Shown here piece by piece: positions 50,881 to 60,858 of a stretch of DNA of 64,000 bases. Position 1 is the first letter of the stretch. Each line of letters starts with the position of its first letter. The notes under the pieces are model-generated. The model was not told the DNA's origin and ran no database searches. It saw only the letters and a list, made by a program, of their open reading frames with translations. The stretch spans positions 2,809,922-2,873,921 of the forward strand of contig JAGGNK010012448.1 of NCBI GenBank assembly GCA_017590115.1, in the 5' to 3' direction. A program made the position numbers and the translations under genes. This stretch comes from Montifringilla adamsi. Its lineage: Eukaryota > Chordata > Aves > Passeriformes > Passeridae.

Positions 50881-53800
50881 CTTTCCCAGCGCCCGGGCCG
50901 GGCCGCAGCGATTCCGCCGGGACAGCCCCGGCCGCCCGACCGCTCCCTCAGATCCCCGTGCCGCTGGGCACGCGGAGCGGTGCCCTGCTTACAGTCGCCG
51001 ATTTTTTTTTTTTTTCCCCTGCTTTACTGAAGGAGCTAAGGAGCTCCGCCTTTACTCGAGGAAGCGGTGACAGGGCCAGGGTGTTCCACTCGCAAGAAGA
51101 ACGCTTCAAGACCCGGTGGTTAAATGCTCCATTGTAGTGCCACGTTGGTGTTCGACGGGGCGCTTCGTCCCGGCTTCAGAGGGCGGCTGCGCCCTGTGCG
51201 CACCGCACGTTTTGGAGCGTACGGTGAGCGCACCTGGAAGCGACCTGTGCGCAGGAAAGGACAGGAACTACGGCTTCGTCTCGCTGCAGCAGCCGCGGCT
51301 GCTGCGTTTTGCAGGCTGGGGAGCAGGCGTCAGAAAGTGTTTTCCCAGGCCTGAGTGTCGCATGCTTTCTCTGTAGGGCTGTCAGTGAAGAGCTGGAACG
51401 TGAACACCTGATTCCACACACGCTCTCCTGAAAAAAAATAACGATTTTGCACGTAGTAGTGCTGTGTCCTAAAAAGACCCCACAACAATTTTTCTGCAGA
51501 GCCCCGCTCTAGACAATGCTGTGCAGTGACGCATACATGAGGGATAGGCTCATATATTGTTTTTTTCTTCTTCTCTGTGTCTGTCATGCTTAGATTTGCC
51601 TTCAAGCAGTTTGTATTCCTGATGAGTTGCAGTTTAAACCTGCATGCAAAATAGATGTGGTTTAGTCATGTCATTTTTGATGCCTGTATACCAAATCTAT
51701 AATCTCAAAACATACACTCAGCAATTAATACCCTAATGATGGTAGCTTAAATTATGTATGCTTACAGGTATGGTTGTAAATTCTCTTTACTGCCTACAGA
51801 TCTCTGGCTAAGGCCTGCAGCTACTGAGCACCTTGAGGCCTGGATAGGACATGCCACCAAAGTTTTACCACTGAGATTTTGCCTTGCAAAGTGACCTTCA
51901 AGGTCTGATCCAGTGGAATAGTTGTGGTGGTGGTGATGATGACAGTGGCATCCATCTTCTGCTGCTGCCTAAGACTCAGCTGCAAGAGGCACACAGTAGA
52001 AATTCCACCTTTTTTCTGGAGTTTGTAACCAAAATCTACTCCTCTATGGTGAGTGCTATGATCACTAGCATCTGGAGCAGTTTGTCACAACAGATTCTTA
52101 ATCCTTTTAAAAAAAGATTTTGCCAAAAATGGCAAGTGCAAAATGGGCCAAAATATGTCCATCCCTGTCACCTTCTGGTTTTGTACCATCAAAAATATCT
52201 ACATGTTATATATTGCAGTACTCAGCCTCCAGCCTACTTGCACGTGTAATTTCTGCTGTGATTTTTATATTTACCAAGGTCATAATCAGATTTCCATAGG
52301 GATTTAGACCTCTAAATATTGTTTAAAGATTTCATGGTAGAACACCTGCCTAATTATGAAAATGCTGCTTCTCACATGTCTAACTCTTCCAGCACTAAAA
52401 ATTATTTTAAAAAATCATTCATGAGCACTGCTCACTAGACAGAGGAGCACTTCCAACTCCTCTGAAATAGAGGACAATCACCATATGCCTGGACCAAGTC
52501 TTGACACTGAGAAGTATGGCTGCCAAATCTAGAAATGCTTAAATGGCTGTCACTGAGAGTGTGAAAGCTGTGCAGGAGCAGAACAGAACAATTCACTCTG
52601 CAGAGTTGCAAGCATCTTTGGAAAACTGATGGGTGTTCACAGTGGATATCACTATCAAATCCACAAAGTGGAGAAGGATAAGTCCAGTTATAAAATAGAT
52701 CGTATATCTGAATTCTGAAAGTAACAGCAGGATTAATTGTTCCCTGTTGCCCTGCATGAGTCTGGCATTAGGTACAGAACCCCAAACCTAAAGGCAAAAG
52801 GATACAGCTTTTTGGTCAAAACAATCTCTGGCCATCTTGCACCGGGCAGTGTACCAGCAATGTTCATTGAAGCTTCACCAGTGTTTGGTCTTGCTTGTCC
52901 ATTGGTCTTAAGTGAATTTGTGTAGCTAAAAGTAAGGCAGAGCTTGGTTTGCAAAGCTTTGGCAAAACATATAGATATATATACTTAACTCTTTATGTAA
53001 CTAATCAATGTCTATTTTTGTACTGTTTTGCAGCATTCTGTCAAGATCCATGAGACTCAGAAGTTTAAGAGGAAGTGTGCTATAACTTGCCACTTTTAAA
53101 TTATGTGAATTAAGATCAGAATGTCATTGTCATTCTGTTTTCCTGTCTTTTGTCACTTCTGACACAGCTCTGATGGATCTTTAAATATGGGCTGTTTTGT
53201 ATTTAAAGTTCCTTGTTTTCTCCTTCTTTTATGAAAAATCTTTTGTGCTAAGTTATATAACCTGTACTGTTACCTCAGAAGTGGAGAAGCTAGATTTTAA
53301 ATGTTTTACACATATTGCTAATGATTTCTCATAAGTGAATCTGCAAGTGACTCATAAGTGACTGCAAGAAATATTTAGGCAGTTTTGTATGCACAGTAAG
53401 AGTGCTGAGTTTTGACTGGTGTAGAAAAACCCTTATAAAATATTTCAGAGGAGTCAGAGGTTGCAAAATATCACTTCCATTCTTTTGTCAAGAAAGGCAA
53501 ATGGTTATTTCAGTCCTAATAGTTCAGAACTAGCCTGCTTTTGTTTACAGTCTGAAGTGAACTGAACAATATGTGCTTATATAGGTACTTAATTGAATAA
53601 GTGAAAAACCACTCTTTTCCACTAAGATTTTCTAGCCCACTTTCAGACTTCTGTGATTATTTTTTTTTTCCCACAGTAACATCATAACCTTAGTACAGAT
53701 TTTACCAGCACAAAGGACCTTTAAGAAAGGGTCCAATCCTGAGGCTGTTTTATATGTAACCCCACATATTCTCTGTCTGGAATGACTCTAGCTGAAGACC

Positions 53801-53886
53801 AAGACCGTTGTGCCTAGCACTGCAACTTATTACAATTTATTTTGGGACCAAGTGACAAGGTCACCATACTTTCTCAGCTGTGTACT

Positions 53887-53910
53887 CACACACACACACA
53901 CACACACACA
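53887..53910. repeat. (CA)12 microsatellite
   Basis: Twelve uninterrupted CA units, likely length-polymorphic. Confidence 0.95.
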
Positions 53911-55851
53911 GGCACAGACACTCATAAAAATAAAGTGTTAAACTGATAATCAGTTCAGAATGCCCCAGAGTAAATCTTATATCTCTATACATATTTAAGT
54001 TCACTGTGTAACATGTGCTCTTCTTAGCTTTCAGAAAGATAAACTCAGTGAGATTGTTAGTTGAATTGAAATGAACTTTTCTCTCCTTAAAAATTTTAAT
54101 TATGGTATTAAGTCAGGTTCTACTGGTGGAAGAATGTAACAGCATGACACACAGTTTATGATCTGGTGTTTTACAAGTGCTATTGAGTGACCCTGTCTCA
54201 GCAAGTTTTTCAAACACTCCCTACCTACAATTAGTCATTAGTGACCTTAGGGATATGTTGTTGCTGGTAAGCACATTAAGAGAATTTATGGTACTGTGTA
54301 TAATGCAATGATTTATATGCCAGTTTATATGTAGCTCCCTTGCAAAACAAGAGTTTTCCATGTTCCAAACTATTTTCCATTGAAGTCTTTTCTCTTTTAC
54401 ATGGCCAAAGTCACACTTTTTTTAGTTCTTTTATAGGCATTGGTGGTTTGGATTATGATCTTACTTTACTTCTGCTTGATTCACTACATGCAGAATTCTT
54501 GCAATGACACAGTTCTGTTTACAAGAACTGCACTTGGTATGTGGCAGGAAAACCTGTGTTAAAGTACACTGACATTCTTTTCTGCAGGAAGAGTAATAGT
54601 TTCGTTTTCCTGTACTAGAAGCTGGATTTGCAAACTTTCATGGTGCAAAATATCTCAGGCAGATATTTGCAATTTAAGTAATTTTTCCTAGTCAGTGCTT
54701 CTTTCTGCATTAAAATCTGTGAACTAATAGTAACGAATATTTTTATCCATGGCCAAACCACAACAAATTCTTTGGCAGTAAAACTTTAACTCTCTTAGAG
54801 AAGTCTCATAAAGTCCTATGCTGTCATTAAGTTGTGTTTAAGCCTTTTTATAATGTTCGATATGTGAGTGCTACCTAGTCAAGCGACTGAAGTCCTGAGG
54901 CCTACCTGCAACATTTGCTAAATGCATATAACTGTAAGGCTGTTTATTCCACATTTTGTGGTAATAGTTGCAATAAACATGAAATGAATGCAATAAGACT
55001 TGAACTGACAGAACCGAACCTGAACAAAGCATTTTCTTGTATCTTATAGTCAGACTGTGTCTACATCACGTTATACCCCTGATAAGATTACAGTGTTTCT
55101 TACTGCATTTATTCATAGGAAACACCTTAGTCTCAGTAACTTAAAATCCACCACTTGATTTGCAACATCAGATACAAAATTTTCTTAGCTTACAGAAAAC
55201 TAATCAGATGGTTTTGTAAGAAAATATATGGGCTGGTCTAAGTGCTAAAATCCAGAGTTATAATAAGGAAGTCAACCGCTCACACAACAGAGCCTCTCTT
55301 GTATTGACCGCCAGTAAAAGAACAAGGATTTCCTTACCAGGAGTCATAACTGTGGTAGAACACATGGCTTATCATTCTACCTCGCCTTTCAATCTCTCTA
55401 ACCAGGTTTCAGTGCTTACCGCAATGTTAGGAGTTTACTAACTGTATTAGAAGATGAGGTGAATGGACTTAGCTTTCCTTCTTGCTACTCAAGATGTAGT
55501 CTATGGCCTTGAATGAAAAGAAAGTTCTCCCAGCCTGTGCAATACCATTAACAAATGTCACTATTTGGCACTCTGGCACATATTAATTAATAAATAAATC
55601 TGATTCTTTAACTCACGTTTCCCTAGGTGCAGTAAATACTATTCCGCATTTTCCAAAACATTAGCTTTTCAAAAGTAAATACTAAGTTGAAAAGGGAATT
55701 TTTGTCATATAATTTTGACGAAAGAGAAACCACCGGTTTGGAAATTAACATTTTCAAATTGTGTATATTTTGACATGCCCGAGAATTATACAAAGCATTT
55801 TAATCCTACAAGTTCAAAGTGCTTTAAGTAGGATGAGAAAAGGGTAGTTCA

Positions 55852-55872
55852 TACCCTTCATACTGAAGGGTA
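55852..55872. other. Perfect 9-bp hairpin in the intergenic region
   Basis: TACCCTTCA, loop TAC, TGAAGGGTA. It has a short loop, but no adjoining gene end makes a terminator role plausible in this genome. Confidence 0.5.
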
Positions 55873-57922
55873 AGAGGCCAAAAGGAAAAAAAAAATTCTA
55901 AATGGATATAGTATGTCTTTAGCTTAATGTTCTTTATAGTGGCTCTGTTAACATTAACTTTGGCAAAACTAAGTAAACTGAGCAGCACAAAAATATTGCC
56001 TAATACAGAACCTCAAAAAATAATTTTATTTTCAGAGTGTAAATAAGATTTTGTACTTCTCCTTTTCTCATCCTGTACTGCAAATTTACTAGTTGCTCTG
56101 AAAAAGTGAAGACACCATTTCTCTTTTAATGTTTAATTATATATTGAAATTGAATTACATGCTGTCATTGTACTGCAGACTGTCAGCACAGGAGTCAGGA
56201 GTTTAGATCTAAGTATTGTGAGGCAGCTTTATTTCCTTCAGACGCTCCTTAGGAGCATCATTCAGAACTAAGATGTACACACCTCTTATAGTAGCTGTGG
56301 AATTCCTATATGATAAAGATAAATGTGTTTTGCAGAGACTAAATTCAGCAAATAGCTGCTGTAGATATATTTTTTTTCTTCTAAACCCATGGAAAACTAA
56401 TTCTATGTCAGTGTGTTTTTATCTGATGAACAACCAGGATTATTTTCTAAACACACTTTCGCTTCCTAAGGAATGTAAAGAAGAATTCCTCTCCAGTTGT
56501 TATTCAGAGTGGAAAAAGTGGAGAGGATGTGCTTCAAGTAAGTTCAGTAGTTGAACTGTTTTTCCTGTCTTACAGTGCAGGCAGTTTTGAGTTCTTAGTG
56601 TATTTCAGCATTGAAACTTTTGAACAATATGCGGATTTTGAGAATCAATGAATGCATTCTGCTTCTGTTTCTGTGTTTAATGGATAAATCCCCTGTATGG
56701 ACAGAGTCATATTCATGACCTGGACATGGACATATCCATGGAGTCATTTCTTCAGAAAATGGTCAGCAATGGCTTTTGTGGCTTATATGCATATTTTGCA
56801 GTGATGCAGAGAAATATTGCCAAGATATCAGATTATGTCAAAGCCACATATGAGGTTACCTTTCTGTTATTCCTGTTCATACAGGTTTGGACAGTTGATA
56901 GTTCATGCTTCCTATGTTACAGCCTTGTCTGAAGAGTGGATTCTGTAAGTGGGAGACTCTGTTCTGTCTTCTAGGTATGCTTTATAGTTGGGGTCACTGT
57001 CTGGTCTCCATGAAAACTGAACACAAACAATGCAGTTCTCTGCACTGGGTACTGACAAAGGGACATTCACAAACCATAACTAAAGAAAGTAATGAGGAAA
57101 TAGTTGCTATTTGAAGGACTCCTTCTATTTGTATAACTGGGTATGCATGCAGTGATTGTCACTCCAGGTACACGAGGTATCAGCCAGCCCTTGAACCCAC
57201 TCCTGTCTGAAAGGTAAACAATGACATTTTGTTCCTGATAACAAATTCTTTCAATTGGACAATATCATGAAATTCTGTAAAGCTTACTTAAGGAAACAAT
57301 GATTGGAGATTTACTCCCTACTTGCTTGTAGCTCAAGTGACTCCATCAGGTTATATAGCACTGCTTTGGATGAACACTGGCATAAAAGAAAGAAAGGATA
57401 CAACCCACAGGGTCAAGCTGACTGGGGCTAAATTTGAGGGGCAATTAAATTGCTTATTTTCAGAATAACTTGCAAGATGTATTGGATTGAACTTGATGTG
57501 AGCTGGCTGAAAACAAACTAGAGTAATTTACTAAACAAACTTTTTTTTAATTACTTTTTTTCCCCTTAAATTTTAAAACAGCACCTGACATAACAGAATC
57601 ACTATCTGAAAAAGGAGGTGTAAAGTTGGAGATAGGAAATTAATAGTATCCCGAAGTCAGTCACTTCTTGCAATCAAAACAATGCTAACATGTGGCCTGT
57701 TCAAATAAAAATTGCTGGACTAGGGCCAAACACGAAACAGTAATTGATAATAGATTTTTTCAGAACCCCCTCATCCATCAGATGTGTCACTCCTCCATTA
57801 CACTTTATTGGCCCCTTTTGCATTAAAATTAAGAAATCTAGCAAAAATAAACACTCTTGTTTTCCAGCGGGTCCTTGAAGTTAAGAAGAGTTGGGTGCAA
57901 ACTGAGCTTAATTTCTCATTAG

Positions 57923-58149
57923 AACTAATTTGGCACTATTAAGTCTGGTCACGTTCAATAGCATGTTCCATGACCACGGATTCACAAATAATGTGGTTTA
58001 CCAATTCAATTCTATAGGTCAGGTCGTGTTCAATAGGAACTTATGCAATCACAGATTCATGAATAGTATGATGAACCAATCTGGCACTATAGGTCTGGTC
58101 ACATTATTCAAGAGCCTTGGCAGCAAAAACTCACAAATATTGCAGTTTA
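57923..58149 (-). repeat. Three imperfect ~75-bp tandem repeats
   Basis: Units at 57923-57999, 58000-58073 and 58074-58149 (plus-strand reading) share this order: CCAAT(T/C)..(GG)CACTATAG, then GTC(T/A)GGTC(A/G)(C/T)(G/A)TT, then CAATAG or TTCAAG, then CACA(A/G)AT or GATTCA. Units 2 and 3 start with ACCAATTC and AACCAATC. The copies have diverged substantially, so the amplification is old. Confidence 0.65.
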
Positions 58150-58400
58150 TTGAAGCAACAGAAATACAGATTAGGAATTGCTGTTGACAAATGCATTAGC
58201 TGGGATAGAACTCTAACAATAACAGTAATGTGTTAATCTGGATAATAATAATTAGAAACTTACACTGATCAGAAGAAAACGGAGGAGAGTAGCCAGTCCT
58301 CTGCCTCGAGGCTTTTTGGGTTTTCCTCCTAAGTGAAATTTCTACCCTTTTCATATACAGTCCAGTCTTATTCCTCTCCTGTGTTACATATAGCAGATAC
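57923..58400 (-). mobile_element. LTR-like remnant on the 3' side of the ERV (boundaries uncertain)
   Basis: On the minus strand, AATAAA at 58151-58146 (in CTTCAATAAACTGCAATATT) is followed by three imperfect 74-77 bp tandem units (58149-57923). This fits a U3-R-U5 order with an internally repeated U5. It lies just beyond the truncated pol, where a 3' LTR is expected. However, I see no similarity to the 5' LTR at 63345-63983 outside the polyadenylation motif. It may be another ERV's LTR fused to this provirus by recombination or nested insertion. The ends are guesses. Confidence 0.4.
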
Positions 58401-58410
58401 AGGTAGTGAG

Positions 58411-58600
58411 TTATGTAAAATAGTCATACATGTCATAGCAATTAATTAAATTTGTTAACATATGTTCGGAAGCAGGTACTTGCAGTTTGGGGAGAAGGTT
58501 TCTCCAGATGGGTTTGGGGTCGATACCAGGGGAATGGGTCACGTTTTGAGGGGTAAAAAGCTTTAAAGAGTCATTAAGGGGGGAAGGGAGGTTCTCTGGG
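58411..58600 (-). other. Unassigned end of the ERV locus
   Basis: After the truncated RNase H a stop-interrupted segment contains WRNLLPKLQVPASEHM in one frame. It could be an env or 3' remnant, or sequence from the adjoining LTR-like element. I do not recognise it. Confidence 0.3.
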
Positions 58601-59995
58601 CTAGAAGGGATTCCCACAACTGGACACTACACCGGCTACATATAAAGAATCGGTAACCAAATTAAAAGGCTCGGTGAACCTCTCAAAGGCTCTAACGACA
58701 GCGGCCAACTCGGCTATCTGAGGTGAACCCTCAACCTTAACAACGTCAGCCTCCCACCGCCGAGTTCGAGGATCCCGCCCAGTCATAACTGACTTGTGGG
58801 ATTCTCCAGACGCGTCAGTAAATATGGTTAAAGCCTTCAAGGGCTTCCGGCTTTGAATATTTTTTAATGCTAATTTAAATTGGACTTCCGAATTGAAGAT
58901 CTTGTGGGACGGTCTATGAATGGAAATTTGTCCAGTGTAGTTATCCAACGCAAACTGCAGGGCCTCGTTCTCTTGGAGAAGATGTTCCAACATTGCTTTG
59001 GTAATTTGGCCCGAGTTCAATTTGATTGGTAAGTGGATGCAGTCCAAATCGCAACCTGCCATCTCTCCCCGATTCGCAATCTTGCCCTGCGAACCAGTTC
59101 GGCTATTAACTCCTGTGGCCTTGTCATTCTTTTGGATCTTTGGTGGCTTAGGAAAACCCACTCTGTTATCAAGAGGGGATCCCTTGAGCCTCGATCCTTC
59201 ATTTTTCCCTTGGAAGCTTCATCCCATTGAAAAATGAGACCATGTAGGTGTGGCAGATTTCCCGAAACGATTAATTTGAAGAGCAGGTCCTGCTGATAAC
59301 GGTGGGCCTGCCTACTGGACATAAAAGATTGTACCTTTTCTAGAGCCCTCTGGGGTGAGTGACCTGGGAGAACTAAGCTACTCTCCCCCTTTAAACAAAT
59401 TGAAAAGGGGGGCTAGGACATCGGTGGGAATTCCCAGCCAAGGCCGCACCCAATTCAAAGAGCCACACAATTGATGAAAGTCCGCCAAGGTACTTAAGAG
59501 TGTTCTTTATTTCCAATTTTTGTGGAATGATGGTCCTTTTTGAGATTTCCAAGCCGAGATACCTCCAAGGTGGCACCCGCTGAATCTTTTCACTTTGCAG
59601 CTCGAACCCCGCAGCAATTAACGAAGATGTTACCAAGTCAAGCGCATGGACCAGTATGTCATCGTTGGGGGCGCAAATCAAGATGTCGTCCATATAATGA
59701 TATAAAATGGCCTCCCCTATGGTTTGTCGAATCAGGGTGAGCAAGGAAGCGACATACTGCTGGCAGATTGCTGGACTGTTTTTCATTCCTTGTGGAAGAA
59801 CCTCTCCTCAACGAGCTCTTGCAGCGCCTTTAATTTTTGTTTGTTGAGTGGCCACTGTTCTACCCATACCGGTTTATCTGACAGCCAATTCACCTTATGG
59901 ATAGGGCGCTGATCAGTGACTGCTGCCCGAAAAACCTGGGGGACCTTAGGTAGGTCAATCTTGGCCCCCACTCGGCCAGCAGGTCTCCTCCCCAC
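58601..59995 (-). pseudogene. pol: ERV pol: reverse transcriptase, connection and partial RNase H fragments
   Basis: The first piece (59995-59783) is in the -1 frame relative to pro and includes WVEQWPLNKQKLKALQELVE, the start of the polymerase. It ends at a deletion near 59800-59812. The next piece (59786-59391, another frame) starts just after a PQG motif and has YMDD (59696-59685), the catalytic motif. By family layout roughly 100 residues are missing between them, including the motif A aspartate. A frameshift lies near 59495 and a UAG near 59377. The connection domain (59322 to about 59070) includes PHLHGLIFQWDEASKG. Another frameshift leads to RNase H (to 58601). There Asp of FTDASG, Glu of IAEL and Asp of VTDSLYVA are present, but the fourth catalytic Asp is lost by truncation. 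No integrase follows. Confidence 0.85.
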
Positions 59996-60858
59996 AGGGG
60001 CTCAGTATAGTCTAAAAGAAACTGATGGATCGAAGCCAATTGTCTGTCTGGCCCCATAATTTCAATGACGCTCCACAATTGTTTTGCCAATTGCACACCG
60101 CCTATACCCTGAACCTGCCCAGACACAGGTTGCAACTCCCAATGTGACGGCCATTCCCGCGTGGGAATGATCGTCACATCCACCCCTGTGTCCACTATTC
60201 CGTGGAGAGATGTTCTGTCCCCACCCTTCCTGAGGCTACAAGTCAGTCTGGGTTTATCTTTGTTAATCAGTTGGGCCCAGGCAACTGTTACTGGATAATC
60301 AGGATTGAACTCAGATGGTTTCTCCGGGTTCCAGGTTAGCTCTGGCAGCAGAATGGCCTGGGCCACTATTTGCCCCTTAGGAAGGAAGGTGGGGGGGTGG
60401 ACACAAAACAACCATAGAGAGAGCTCCTCCAGATTAGATGACAAAAGTCCCGGCAACACATTGATGTCTGGTGGAGTAAATTTAGAATCCCCAATGACGA
60501 CATACTTGCAGTGGATCCGGTGCCAATTACCTGGGCACTCTGGTGATATGGTTACCTCATGAAAGCTGGAATCCTTAAGATGTAAAGGTTCTGTCAGCTA
60601 GAGCCTGAAGGGAGACATTTTAGATAATGTCGTCAGAATGGGTGGCTGGTCAGAATAAATTGACAAAGCATCAGCTAGATTTTTACAAGTCAAGTCTGGT
60701 AAGGTTGACAACTCAGGTGTAACACTGAACTTAGGTGGGGTGTGTTGGGTTAAGTCTCTTTCCCTGCCTTCTCTCTTTGATGTTATCTTTCCCACCCCAT
60801 TTGTATCTTTGCGCAGGGAGGGACTGCGCTTATGATCTAGTTTTTTTGCTTCCCTCCC
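59890..60858 (-). pseudogene. pro: ERV pro: dUTPase-like segment and aspartic protease
   Basis: The frame opens after a stop at 60861 and overlaps the end of gag. It runs to an in-frame UAG (60600-60598), then stays open to the UGA at 59892-59890. The part before the protease ends in PPTFLPKGQIVAQAILLP, which resembles the C-terminal end of retroviral dUTPases; earlier dUTPase motifs are not clear. The protease active site is HGIVDTGVDVTII, with DTG at 60192-60184. A flap-like IGGV follows. The later WGGDLL has Gly where this family usually has Arg (GRDLL), a likely damaging change. Retroviral protease matures Gag and Pol; the UAG would prevent its synthesis unless read through. Confidence 0.8.
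60790..60846 (-). promoter_or_regulatory. gag-pro -1 ribosomal frameshift signal (slippery site and H-type pseudoknot)
   Basis: The heptamer A AAA AAC (60846-60840) is in the gag frame and is followed directly by the gag stop UAG (60839-60837). Slipping by -1 enters the pro frame, which is open from 60858 to 60600. Ten bases downstream of the heptamer, GCGCAG (60829-60824) pairs with CTGCGC (60816-60811). The seven-base loop TCCCTCC (60823-60817) can pair with GGGGTGGGA (60798-60790), with one mismatch, giving an H-type pseudoknot. The same heptamer drives gag-pro frameshifting in mouse mammary tumour virus. Confidence 0.8.

Larger units (their letters stand above)
49343..51350 (-). promoter_or_regulatory. 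TLE4: TLE4 5' UTR and CpG-island promoter
   Basis: The island is very rich in G+C and CpG and continues into exons 1-2 (down to about 48530), in sharp contrast to the AT-rich flanks. It holds CCAAT boxes on the plus strand (about 50309 and 50451), a perfect CACGTG-centred palindrome (50415-50426), two ZNF143-like motifs (50165-50191 and 50229-50254) and many GC boxes. There is no convincing TATA box; TTAAAAA at 50752-50758 sits in a small hairpin. The transcription start is not visible. The promoter motifs suggest somewhere around 50.0-50.3 kb, giving a long 5' UTR. Long ORFs on both strands here reflect GC-rich codon space, not genes. Confidence 0.8.
51351..57900. other. Intergenic region upstream of TLE4, no gene seen
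   Basis: AT-rich DNA without an ORF carrying a known motif. The only named features are a (CA)12 microsatellite and small inverted repeats such as 55852-55872. I recognise no TE here; distal enhancers of TLE4 could lie in it but are not identifiable by eye. Confidence 0.65.

Noticed and set aside
50373..51137. 254-codon plus-strand ORF upstream of TLE4
   Set aside because: It consists of GC-rich repeats and homopolymers with no motif. A divergent noncoding transcript is possible, but coding is not supported.
58411..58617. Retroviral env
   Set aside because: The short ORF after RNase H has no signal peptide, fusion peptide, CX6CC motif or transmembrane segment that I can see.
59929..59935. 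G TTT TTC as a pro-pol slippery site
   Set aside because: It lies in the pro/pol overlap and pol is in the right (-1) frame, but the first base does not fit the X XXY YYZ rule. The true site may have mutated or lie elsewhere.
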